From NCBI GenBank assembly GCA_963728895.1, contig CAVSLM010000001.1, positions 434,001-498,000 on the forward strand: DNA of 64,000 bases, in the 5' to 3' direction. This DNA comes from CAVSLM01 sp963728895. GTDB lineage: Bacteria > Pseudomonadota > Gammaproteobacteria > JBBQDK01. The first letter of the stretch is position 1. Every line of letters starts with the position of its first letter. Below the pieces are notes generated by a model. It saw only the letters and a program-made list of their open reading frames with translations. It searched no databases and was not told the origin of the DNA. Below are positions 7,918-15,615 of this stretch, piece by piece. Made by a program: the position numbers and the translations under genes.

Positions 7918-8204
7918 CCCGGAAACCTCACCAGCCGGCCAGGCGGCACAGTTTCGGTCTTGTCTGGCGTGGAGTGTCGGAGGCACATGCGGCAATCTTC
8001 TGCCGCCGACGGCGGTCTGCTGCCGCCACGCGCTGCGGCGTGCCTGGCGCCAGGATCTCACCAGGACCGCGGATGCGGTCGCAGAACCCGTCACGGCCGG
8101 GACAGGCATCTGGCCGGTACACACTGCACTTTCCGAGTCGACGACGATTCATTGAGCGTTATTGCCGTATGCCCTTGCGCCGCCGCCGGTGAGCGATGCG
8201 GGCG
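7916..8204. mobile_element. interspersed element, diverged subtype B, copy 1
   Basis: The left end AACCCGGAAACCTCACCAGC (7916-7935) is a variant of the terminal repeat of the R1/R3 elements. The right end (GGTGAGCGATGCGGGCG, ending 8204) is its imperfect inverted partner. The right 120 bp (8083-8204) aligns with 29884-30008 at roughly 80% identity by eye, including TTATTGCCGTATGCC and CTTGCGCCGCCGCC. The middle is not shared with R1/R3. It fills most of the 367-bp gap between the BNR-repeat gene and the motA-like gene. Confidence 0.6.
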
Positions 8205-8284
8205 AGCCCGGAGCGTGCGGGAACGCAATTTGCAAACCTGCGGGAAGTGATGCCTGCGTCGATTTCCGGTTGATGGGAGACGGC

Positions 8285-9121
8285 ATGAAAAGAAATGCGA
8301 GACGACACCGTGGAGCCGCCGTTGCCGTGGCGGTACTGGCGGTCGCGGTGGTGGTACTGGGACCGACCTTCGTCCCGCAGCTGCGCACCTTCGTCGACCC
8401 CGCCGGTCTTGCGCTGGTGCTGGGCGGGACTCTCGTCGCGTCCTGCATCAGCCGGCCGCCACGCGAGGTATGGGCGGTGCTGCGCGCACTGCCGGAGCTG
8501 TTCTCGGACCAGGACGTGCGGCCGGAAGGGGATCTGCAGGGATTGCTGCGGGTGGCGGAATGGTATCGGCGCGGCAACATCTGGGAGGCGGAGCGCGAGC
8601 TGGACACGCTGGCCTCGCCCTTTCTGCGCAGCGCGGCACGCCTGGTGATCGACGGCGGTCCGCTCTCCGAGGTGGTGAAGATCATGCACTGGCGCATTGC
8701 CGGACAGCGTGCCCGGGAGCAGGCGGACGCCAACGTGCTGCGGACCATGGCGGCTTTCGCGCCGGCTTTCGGCATGCTCGGAACGCTGCTCGGACTGGTG
8801 CACCTGCTGTACGGCCTCGGTGACAGCGGTCTGGCCGAGCTCGGTGCCGGAATGGGGTTCGCATTGACCACCACGCTGTACGGCATCGTGGTGGGCAACC
8901 TGATGTTCAAGCCGTTGGCGTTGAAGCTGGAGCGGCGCATCGGCCAGCGCATGGTTCACCTCGGCATGCTGTCCGAAGGCGTGGTGCTGCTGCACGAGAA
9001 ACGCCATCCCACGCTGATCCGCGAGACCCTCGAGGCTTTCCTGGAGCAGCGCCAGACAGCTGTGCCTGCGATGCAGCCGGCAGCGCACGTGCCCCCGCTC
9101 GCCGTCGCCAACCTGCGCTGA
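8285..9121 (+). CDS. MotA-like stator/proton-channel protein
   Basis: A 278-residue inner-membrane protein of the MotA/PomA group. Four hydrophobic segments are visible: residues about 10-30, VDPAGLALVLGGTLVAS, FAPAFGMLGTLLGLVHLLYGL and MGFALTTTLYGIVVGNLMF. A cytoplasmic loop lies between pairs 2 and 3. The conserved Pro/Gly of transmembrane segments 3 and 4 (GMLGTLLG, ALTTTLYG) supports the assignment. The ATG at 8285 has GGGAGA just upstream. The motB-like gene follows after 8 bp, so this is a two-gene unit. No flagellar or chemotaxis genes are near; it may be a flagellar stator encoded apart from the main cluster or a non-flagellar motor. Confidence 0.88.
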   Translation: MKRNARRHRGAAVAVAVLAVAVVVLGPTFVPQLRTFVDPAGLALVLGGTLVASCISRPPREVWAVLRALPELFSDQDVRPEGDLQGLLRVAEWYRRGNIWEAERELDTLASPFLRSAARLVIDGGPLSEVVKIMHWRIAGQRAREQADANVLRTMAAFAPAFGMLGTLLGLVHLLYGLGDSGLAELGAGMGFALTTTLYGIVVGNLMFKPLALKLERRIGQRMVHLGMLSEGVVLLHEKRHPTLIRETLEAFLEQRQTAVPAMQPAAHVPPLAVANLR

Positions 9122-9129
9122 GGTGCAGC

Positions 9130-10665
9130 ATGGGCGAGGTCATGTCCTATCCGCCCCGCAACATGCGGGGACGCGCGTCGAGTGCCGCGTCGCCGCACAC
9201 GCCCCTGCTGCCGGATCCCGAGCTCGCGGTGTCGCCGGGTCATTGGGCGCTGGCCGAGCCCGTTCCCGGTGTCGAGCAGGAAAGCTGGGCCGTCACCTAC
9301 ATGGACGTCCTGACCCTGATGCTCGCGCTGCTGGTGGTACTGGTCGCCTACATGCGCCTGGGGCAGGACGATGACCGCATCGCGAGCCGCGCGCCGCACG
9401 CACAGACCGCAGGCAACACCGCGCAGCCGAACGCGGGGTTGGCAGGCGCGCGCCGCGACCCTGCGCCTGCGCTGCTCGCACTGCTCGCGCCGCCGTCGCC
9501 GCAGGCGACGGCCGAAGTGCTGTTCGGCGTGCCGGACGCCGCTGCGACGCTGTCGTCGCAGACCGCTGCGCTGCGCGCCGCACCAGGTCCCGCAGCGACG
9601 ACGGCAGCGACGACGATGGTTGCCGGGATGGAAACTGCCGCGCCCGCGCGGGCGGTGGAGCCACCGGCGGGGGATGAAGCCGCGCCCGCTGCCGCACCGG
9701 CGCACGCCATCGCCGAACCTGCACCGCTGCCAGCCGAGCCCCCGGTCGCTGCAGCGGATGTGCATGAAGGTGCGACGCCCGCCGTCGTTGAGCTCGCGAA
9801 AGCGGAACAGATGACGGATGCGCCCCGCGACGACGATCCGATTCCGCATCTGCGTCTGCCGGCGTCCGCGGACGACCCGCCGGTGCAGCATGAGGCTGCT
9901 TCCGCGGACGACCCGCCGGTGCCGCATGAAGCCGCTTCCGCGGATGACCTGGCGGCGCAGCGCGAAGCTTCGATGCACGGCTTGCCGGTGCAGCGTGAAG
10001 TCGCTTCCGCGCACGCATCCGCGGATGCGGCTGCACAGGAAGCGAGCGCAGCGGGCCTTGCCACGGACGCCCCGGCGAGCGCCGTTTCCGACGCCGAACC
10101 GCCGCAATGGATAGGTCGCCCCGTCGCGCAGCGGACGCGGCTGCTCGACACGCTCGGTAACAGCGCACTGCGCGAGCGCCTCGAAGTGACGGCGACGCCC
10201 GGCACGGTGAACCTCGAGATCAGCGACGAAATCCTGTTCGTGGCGGGCAGCGCCGAGCTGAGCGCGGCGGGTCTCACCCTGCTCGATGAGATCGCCGGTC
10301 TGATGTCCTCCGGAAGCTATGCGGTATCCGTCGAAGGGCACACCGACGATGTGCCCATCCATACCCTGCGTTATCCGTCCAACTGGGAGCTTTCGGCGGC
10401 GCGCGCGAGCAACGTCACGCGCCATCTCATCGCACACGGCGTCGACTCGGCGCGCCTGCGGGCGGTGGGCTATGCCGACACCCGGCCGCGTGCCGACAAT
10501 CGTTCCGCGGCCGGGCGCGCCCGCAACCGGCGCGTGTCGCTGGTGCTGCACGTACCGCTCACCGACCCGGAGCGCGACGAGACACCCTCGGTGCCCCTGC
10601 AGCGCATGCGCTTCGACGCTGCCTTCCCTTCATCGCGCCAGCCGAGCGCAGGCCGGCGCGGATAG
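9130..10665 (+). CDS. MotB-like protein with OmpA peptidoglycan-binding domain
   Basis: A 511-residue protein. A cytoplasmic N-terminus of about 50 residues precedes one transmembrane helix (WAVTYMDVLTLMLALLVVLVA), in which Asp59 is at the position of the proton-binding Asp of MotB. A very long Ala/Pro-rich periplasmic linker (about 80-330) follows, including 12-residue tandem repeats. The C-terminal OmpA/MotB domain spans about 355-480 (FVAGSAELS, VEGHTDDVPI, NWELSAARA, GYADTRPRADN). Ordinary MotB is about 300 residues, so the linker is unusually long. GAGGTG lies 6-10 bases before the ATG at 9130. Together with the upstream MotA-like protein it would form an ion-driven stator anchored to peptidoglycan. 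Confidence 0.9.
   Translation: MGEVMSYPPRNMRGRASSAASPHTPLLPDPELAVSPGHWALAEPVPGVEQESWAVTYMDVLTLMLALLVVLVAYMRLGQDDDRIASRAPHAQTAGNTAQPNAGLAGARRDPAPALLALLAPPSPQATAEVLFGVPDAAATLSSQTAALRAAPGPAATTAATTMVAGMETAAPARAVEPPAGDEAAPAAAPAHAIAEPAPLPAEPPVAAADVHEGATPAVVELAKAEQMTDAPRDDDPIPHLRLPASADDPPVQHEAASADDPPVPHEAASADDLAAQREASMHGLPVQREVASAHASADAAAQEASAAGLATDAPASAVSDAEPPQWIGRPVAQRTRLLDTLGNSALRERLEVTATPGTVNLEISDEILFVAGSAELSAAGLTLLDEIAGLMSSGSYAVSVEGHTDDVPIHTLRYPSNWELSAARASNVTRHLIAHGVDSARLRAVGYADTRPRADNRSAAGRARNRRVSLVLHVPLTDPERDETPSVPLQRMRFDAAFPSSRQPSAGRRG
9862..10002 (+). repeat. 36-bp in-frame tandem repeats in motB linker
   Basis: Three units of 36 bp (9862-9897, 9898-9933, 9934-9969) encode ASADDPPVQHEA-like dodecapeptides. 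A decayed fourth unit follows to about 10002. The units differ mainly by point changes, so the array has expanded and drifted. It lengthens the periplasmic tether between the membrane helix and the OmpA domain. Confidence 0.75.
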
Positions 10666-10776
10666 CCCACCGAATCCAACCCGAGAAGCAGTTGCCTCCG
10701 ATTGGTTCGGCTACGATCCGCGTCGGCGTCGCGCGCAATGCCAGTCGCCCGCTCGCGCACGCTCAGCACCCACATC

Positions 10777-10808
10777 GCAGCCCGGACGGAGCGAAGTGGA
10801 ATCCGGGG
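10777..10808 (+). repeat. REP-like palindrome, second family
   Basis: A hairpin-forming unit with arms CCCGGA / TCCGGG around GGAGCGAAGTGG. The sequence type GCCCGGANGGAGCGAAGNGGAATCCGGG is widespread in gammaproteobacterial intergenic DNA. A homologous unit in opposite orientation lies at 10863-10893. Together they sit in the 361-bp gap between the convergent motB-like gene and proS, where they could also act as a bidirectional terminator. Confidence 0.65.
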
Positions 10809-10862
10809 ATCGGGGATCACAATGCCAGTCCGATACCCGAACCATGCAACCGGGTTCCATCG

Positions 10863-10893
10863 CCTCGATTCCGCTTCACTTCATCGAGGCTAC
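10863..10893 (-). repeat. REP-like palindrome, second family, inverted unit
   Basis: Its reverse complement (GTAGCCTCGATGAAGTGAAG...) aligns with 10777-10808. The stem differs (CCTCGAT / ATCGAGG instead of CCCGGA / TCCGGG) but pairing is kept on both sides, as expected for a structured repeat. It lies 20 bp before the deleted element copy at 10913. Confidence 0.65.
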
Positions 10894-10912
10894 GGGCTCC
10901 GGGCTACGCTGT

Positions 10913-10995
10913 AACCCGTAAATCTCACCAGCCGGCCAGCGGCTGACCGGTAAATGAACAGGACGGCTGCGAATTCCGCCAGCTCCCGGGATGCT
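10913..10995 (-). mobile_element. interspersed element, inverted and internally deleted copy R4
   Basis: It begins with the terminal repeat AACCCGTAAATCTCACCAGC followed by GGCCAGCGGCTG, the reverse complement of the right end of R1/R3. It ends with GAATTCCGCCAGCTCCCGGGATGCT (given as 10971-10995), the reverse complement of the left part of R1. About 150 bp of the middle and the outermost part of the second terminal repeat are missing. It lies 31 bp from the 3' end of proS. Confidence 0.7.
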
Positions 10996-11026
10996 AAACC
11001 CACGGTCCGGGCACGGAAGGCTGCGT

Positions 11027-12752
11027 TCAGTGCGATCCCGAGCCGGTTCCGTACTGCCCGCGCAGAAAGTCCGCGATTTCCGCCAGCGGGAGGTTGCGGC
11101 TCTCGAGATCGCGCCGGCCGCGATATTCGATCATGCCGGCATCGAGGCCGCGTTCGCCGAGCACCACGCGGTGCGGAATGCCGATCAGCTCCATGTCGGC
11201 GAACATCACACCGGGGCGGGCGTCGCGGTCGTCGAACAGCACCTCCAGTCCGGCCGCGCGCAGCTCCTCGTACAGGCGCTCCGCCGCGGCGCGCAGGCGC
11301 TGCGACTTGTGCATGTTCATGGGCAGCAGCGCGACGTCGAACGGCGCGATGGGCGCGGGCCAGATGATGCCGCGCGCGTCGTAATTCTGCTCGATGGCCG
11401 CGGCCACCACGCGTGAGACGCCGATGCCGTAACAGCCCATCGCCAGCATGGCGGCGCGGCCCTTTTCGTCGAGCACCGTGGCGTTCATGGCCTGGCTGTA
11501 CTTGGTGCCGAGCTGGAAGATATGTCCGACCTCGATGCCGCGGGCGATCGACAGCCGGCCGGCGCCGTCGGGACTGGGGTCGCCATCCACGACGTTGCGC
11601 AGGTCCGCCACGCGCGGCTCGGGCAGGTCGCGGCCCCAGTTGACGCCGGTCAGGTGCTCGGCGTCGCGGTTCGCTCCGCAGACGAAATCCGCCACTGCGG
11701 CGGCGGCGTGATCGGCGATCACCGGGACCGGCAGCGCCACCGGGCCCAGCGAGCCCGGGTCGCAAGCCGCGGCTGAGCGCACCTGCTCGGCACCTGCCAG
11801 GGCGAGCGGGGCGGCGACTTCCTCCAGGCGCTCGGCCTTCAGGACATTGAGCTCGTGATCGCCGCGCAGCACCAGTGCCACCACTCCGCCCTCGGTACCG
11901 TTCACGAGCAGCGTCTTCAGGCAGCGGTCGGGTGCCACATCGAGAAAGCGCGCTCACCTCCTCGATGCTGTGCTGTCCGGGCGTGTCCACCCTCGCCATG
12001 GCGGCGCCGGGTGCGGGGCGCGGCCCGGCGGGTGCCAGCGCCTCGGCGAGCTCCACGTTGGCCGCATAATCGCTGCCATCGGAGAAGGCGATGGCATCTT
12101 CGCCGGAGTTCGCCAGCACGTGGAACTCGTGCGACAGGCTGCCGCCGATGGCCCCGGTCGCCGCCCGAACGGCGCGGAAGCTGAGGCCGAGGCGGGAGAA
12201 GATCGCCGTGTAGGCGCGGTACATGACCTGGTAGGTTTCCTGCAGCGAGGCATGATCGATGTGGAAGGAGTAGGCGTCCTTCATCAGGAATTCGCGTGCG
12301 CGCATGACACCGAAGCGCGGGCGGATCTCGTCGCGGAACTTGGTCTGGATCTGGTAATAGCTGGCCGGCAGCTGCTTGTAGCTCTGGATCTCGCGCCGGA
12401 TCAGATCGGTGATCACCTCCTCGTGCGTCGGACCGAAGCAGAACTCGCGCTCATGGCGGTCGCGCAGGCGCAGCAGCTCCGGGCCGTATTGCTCCCAGCG
12501 TCCGGATTCCTGCCACAGCTCGGCGGGCTGCACGACCGGCATCAGCAGCTCCAGCGCGCCGGCGCGGTTCATCTCCTCGCGCACGATGTGCTCCACCTTG
12601 CGCAGCACGCGCAGCCCGAGCGGCAGCCAGGTGTAGAGCCCGGCGGCGAGCTTGCGGATCAGGCCGGCACGCAGCATGAGCTGATGGCTCACGACCTCGG
12701 CGTCGGCCGGCGTCTCCTTCAGGGTGGACAGCGGGAAGCGGGATACACGCAT
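11027..12752 (-). CDS. proS: prolyl-tRNA synthetase, one frameshift
   Basis: Class II aminoacyl-tRNA synthetase that charges tRNA-Pro. The N-terminal frame (from 12752) shows motif 1/2 features (FGPTHEEVITDL, RPRFGVMRAREFLMKDAYSF). The C-terminal frame (to 11027) shows the editing domain (CLKTLLV) and motif 3 (GCYGIGVSR), ending in a Pro-specific anticodon-binding domain. The two halves are in different frames: one extra base lies near 11946-11953, inside AGCGCGCT on the coding strand. Removing it restores VSAFLDVAPDRCLKT and a protein of about 574 residues, the expected length for the bacterial long form. ProRS is essential, so a sequence error is likelier than inactivation. It is divergent from gnd. 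Confidence 0.92.
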
Positions 12753-12836
12753 GGGGGGGACGATCTCTGGCGGATTGAACGGTCCGCGTGATTCTATCCG
12801 CGCGCAAGCGGGCGCGTACAGCCGAGCTCAGCGGGA

Positions 12837-12935
12837 GTTGCGCTCGATGCACTCGCGACGCGCGCCGCGTGGGAGCTGACGCTGGCCTTCCTCGAGCGCA
12901 CCCTGGGTGGACGCGAGCCCGACGCCCGTTCGTGA
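12837..12935 (+). pseudogene. possible C-terminal remnant of a hydrolase gene
   Basis: In the 289-bp gap between proS and gnd, a frame reads LDALATRAAWELTLAFLERTLGG and then a stop at 12933-12935. This resembles the last helix of dienelactone hydrolase-type proteins (Asp/Ala-rich, then W-x-RTLAFL). In a different frame just upstream, AYSRAQRELR could be the preceding segment. No start or catalytic part is present. The call rests on a short similarity only. Confidence 0.3.
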
Positions 12936-13041
12936 CCGCCGCCGCGGCGGTGTGCTCTAATAACATCACGGCTTTATCATCCCGGCATCGGGGGCCGGTT
13001 CGTCCTGGACCGCGTCCGCTCGACCCCGCGAGGAGGGAACC

Positions 13042-13950
13042 ATGAGACTGGCAATGATCGGCCTGGGACGCATGGGTGCCAACATGGCGCGGCGCCTGCG
13101 CAGGTCGGGCGTCGAGGTGGTGGGTTACAACCGCACCGCGGAAATCACCCGGCAGCTCGCCGCCGAATCGGGCCTGCTCGCCGCGGAGTCGCTTGCCGAC
13201 GCCGTGCGCCAGCTCGGTGCGCCGCGCATGGTGTGGCTGATGCTTCCGAGCGGAGCGCCCACCGAGCAGACCCTGCACGATGTCATCCCCATGCTCGAGC
13301 CCGACGACATCGTCATCGACGGGGGCAACTCCAATTATCACGACAGCCAGCGCCGCGGCGCCTGGCTGGAGCAGCACGGGCTGCACTTCATCGATGCGGG
13401 AACGTCGGGCGGCGTATGGGGTCTGGAGCGCGGATACTGCCTCATGGTCGGTGGCACGCCGCAGGCGGTGGCACACCTGGAGCCGGCGCTGAAGGCGCTT
13501 GCACCGGCACCGGACCGCGGCTGGGCGCACGTCGGGCCGGTCGGCGCCGGACACTTCACCAAGATGATCCACAACGGGATCGAGTACGGCATGATGCAGG
13601 CTTATGCCGAGGGGTTTTCGCTGCTGCGCGGCAAGAGCGAGTTCGGCATCGATCTGGCGCAGGTGGCGGAGCTGTGGCGTCACAGCTCGGTGGTGCGCAG
13701 CTGGCTGCTCGACCTGACCGCCGAGGCACTGAAGACCGACCAGGTGCTCGGCGCCGTAGCGCCCTATGTTGCAGACTCCGGCGAGGGCCGATGGACGGCG
13801 GTGGAGGCCATCGAGCAGGGTGTGGCCTCTCCGGTGATGTCACTGGCCTTGATGATGCGTTTCGCGAGCCAGGACACGGAGGGCTACGGCAACCGCCTGC
13901 TGGCAATGATGCGCAATGCCTTCGGTGGCCATGCCATCAAGAAGGACTGA
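13042..13950 (+). CDS. gnd: decarboxylating 6-phosphogluconate dehydrogenase, short form
   Basis: Oxidises 6-phosphogluconate to ribulose 5-phosphate and CO2, with production of NAD(P)H. The 302-residue length matches the short GndA/YqeC class rather than the approximately 470-residue form. The Rossmann motif GLGRMGANM is at residues 7-15, DGGNSNYHDS at 93-102, GTSGGVWG at 120-127 and the catalytic Lys174 in KMIHNGIEYG. The start follows a strong AGGAGG with 5-base spacing. Upstream of zwf and pgi, it forms a sugar-phosphate block with them. Confidence 0.93.
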   Translation: MRLAMIGLGRMGANMARRLRRSGVEVVGYNRTAEITRQLAAESGLLAAESLADAVRQLGAPRMVWLMLPSGAPTEQTLHDVIPMLEPDDIVIDGGNSNYHDSQRRGAWLEQHGLHFIDAGTSGGVWGLERGYCLMVGGTPQAVAHLEPALKALAPAPDRGWAHVGPVGAGHFTKMIHNGIEYGMMQAYAEGFSLLRGKSEFGIDLAQVAELWRHSSVVRSWLLDLTAEALKTDQVLGAVAPYVADSGEGRWTAVEAIEQGVASPVMSLALMMRFASQDTEGYGNRLLAMMRNAFGGHAIKKD

Positions 13951-14096
13951 TCGGGTGCAACGCGACGGGATGCTCCGCCGCCCTGGCCACAGAAGCGGCG
14001 CCCTTCGCCGATACTGCGCCGCGCTGCGCGGCCCGCGGGCAGCAGTGGGCGGTCCCTCACGGGGCCACGGCATCGTCTGACCACCGGGACGCTCCC

Positions 14097-15581
14097 ATGC
14101 TCGATCCCTGTACCTTCGTGATCTTTGGTGCCACCGGCAATCTGTCGCAGGTGAAGCTGCTGCCGGCGCTGTATCAGCTGGAGCTTGCCGAGCGCATGCC
14201 GCCGGAAATGACGGTGATCGGATTCGGACGCCGCGACTGGGACAGCGACATGTGGCGCTCGGAGGTCGAGGCGCTGCTGCGACCGCGGCTGCGCGGCTAT
14301 ACCGATCCCGAAGTGCTGCAGCGCTATCTGCAGCGCATGCATTATTTCCAGGGTGATCTCAACGATCCCGCGGCCTACGCACGGCTGCGCGATACCCTGC
14401 ACGCGCGCCCCGAGTTCCCCGAGAACGTGGTGTTCTACATGGCCATCCGGCCCTCGGAGTTTGCCACCGTGTCGCACAGCCTGGCCTCGGTCGGGCTCAA
14501 CGTCGAGGGAAACGGCTGGCGCCGCGTGGTGATCGAGAAGCCCTTCGGCTACGACCTGGAAAGCGCGGAGATCCTCAACGAGCGCCTGCACCGCGATTTT
14601 CGCGAGCACCAGATCTTTCGCATCGATCACTACCTCGGCAAGGGCACGGTGCAGAACGTGCTGGTGTTCCGCTTCGCCAATCTGATGCTGGAGCCCTTGT
14701 GGAACCGCAACTACGTCGACCACGTGCAGATCACCCATAGCGAGACGCGCGGCATCGACATGCGCGCCGAGTACTACGACACCGCCGGTGCGCTGCGCGA
14801 CATGATCCAGAGCCATCTGCTGCAGATGATGACCATGGTGGCCATGGAGCCGCCGGCCAACCTGGACCCGGAGTCGCTGCGCGACGAGAAGGTGAAGGTG
14901 CTGAAGTCGATCCGTCCCATTCCCCCGAGTGCCGTGCACGCGCATGCGTTTCGCGCGCAATACACCCGCGGCCGCAGCCAGGGCGACAAGGTGGTCGGCT
15001 ATGTCGAGGAGCCGGGCGTGGCGGAAAACAGCACGTCCGAAACCTACACGGCGCTCAAGCTCTATGTCGACAACTGGCGCTGGCGCCATGTGCCGTTCTA
15101 TCTGCGTACCGGCAAGCGCATGGCCCGTGACAGCTCGCTGATCAGCATCCGCTTCAAGCATCCGCCGCAGCAGCTGTTCCGCGAGACGGCCATCGAGCAG
15201 TTGAAGCCCAACTGGATCCTGCTCGGCATCCAGCCCGAGGAGTGCCTGCGCGCCGAGCTCCAGGTCAAGCTTCCCGGGCTGGAGATGCGCACCCGCTCGA
15301 TCCAGCTCGATGCCTCCTACACCAGCGCCGATGAGCCGCGTCTGGATGCCTACGAGGCGCTGCTGCTCGATGTGGTGGGCGGCGACCATTCCCTGTTCCT
15401 GCGCTACGATGAAGTGAACTGGGCGTGGCGCGTGGTCGATCCCATCCTCAAGCTGTGGTCCATGGAGCGCGACTTCATCCACACCTACCCGGCGGGAAGC
15501 TGGGGACCGGCCGAGGCCAACCGGCTGTTCGACCGGGAGGACCAGGAATGGCGCAACTCCATGGACACCGTGATCGACTGA
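14097..15581 (+). CDS. zwf: glucose-6-phosphate 1-dehydrogenase
   Basis: First enzyme of the oxidative pentose phosphate and Entner-Doudoroff routes: glucose 6-phosphate plus NAD(P)+ to 6-phosphogluconolactone. The 494-residue length is typical. The N-terminal nucleotide fold carries FGATGNLSQVKLLPAL, and the substrate-binding signature RIDHYLGKGTVQN is at about residues 175-187. IEKPFGYD and the C-terminal SWGP motif are present. The variant GATGNLSQ (usually GATGDL) is a mild deviation. It lies between gnd and pgi on the same strand. Confidence 0.95.
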   Translation: MLDPCTFVIFGATGNLSQVKLLPALYQLELAERMPPEMTVIGFGRRDWDSDMWRSEVEALLRPRLRGYTDPEVLQRYLQRMHYFQGDLNDPAAYARLRDTLHARPEFPENVVFYMAIRPSEFATVSHSLASVGLNVEGNGWRRVVIEKPFGYDLESAEILNERLHRDFREHQIFRIDHYLGKGTVQNVLVFRFANLMLEPLWNRNYVDHVQITHSETRGIDMRAEYYDTAGALRDMIQSHLLQMMTMVAMEPPANLDPESLRDEKVKVLKSIRPIPPSAVHAHAFRAQYTRGRSQGDKVVGYVEEPGVAENSTSETYTALKLYVDNWRWRHVPFYLRTGKRMARDSSLISIRFKHPPQQLFRETAIEQLKPNWILLGIQPEECLRAELQVKLPGLEMRTRSIQLDASYTSADEPRLDAYEALLLDVVGGDHSLFLRYDEVNWAWRVVDPILKLWSMERDFIHTYPAGSWGPAEANRLFDREDQEWRNSMDTVID

Positions 15582-15615
15582 ACCCGCACGGCACCGTGCA
15601 TCGCAAGGGAATCCC

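Noticed and set aside
9862..10002. CRISPR-like regular repeats
   Set aside because: The 36-bp units are contiguous without spacers, in frame with motB and diverging by codon; they are a protein repeat.
10890..12752. A 620-residue ProS variant with a novel C-terminus
   Set aside because: The C-terminal part is out-of-frame translation of the normal ProS sequence after a +1 insertion.
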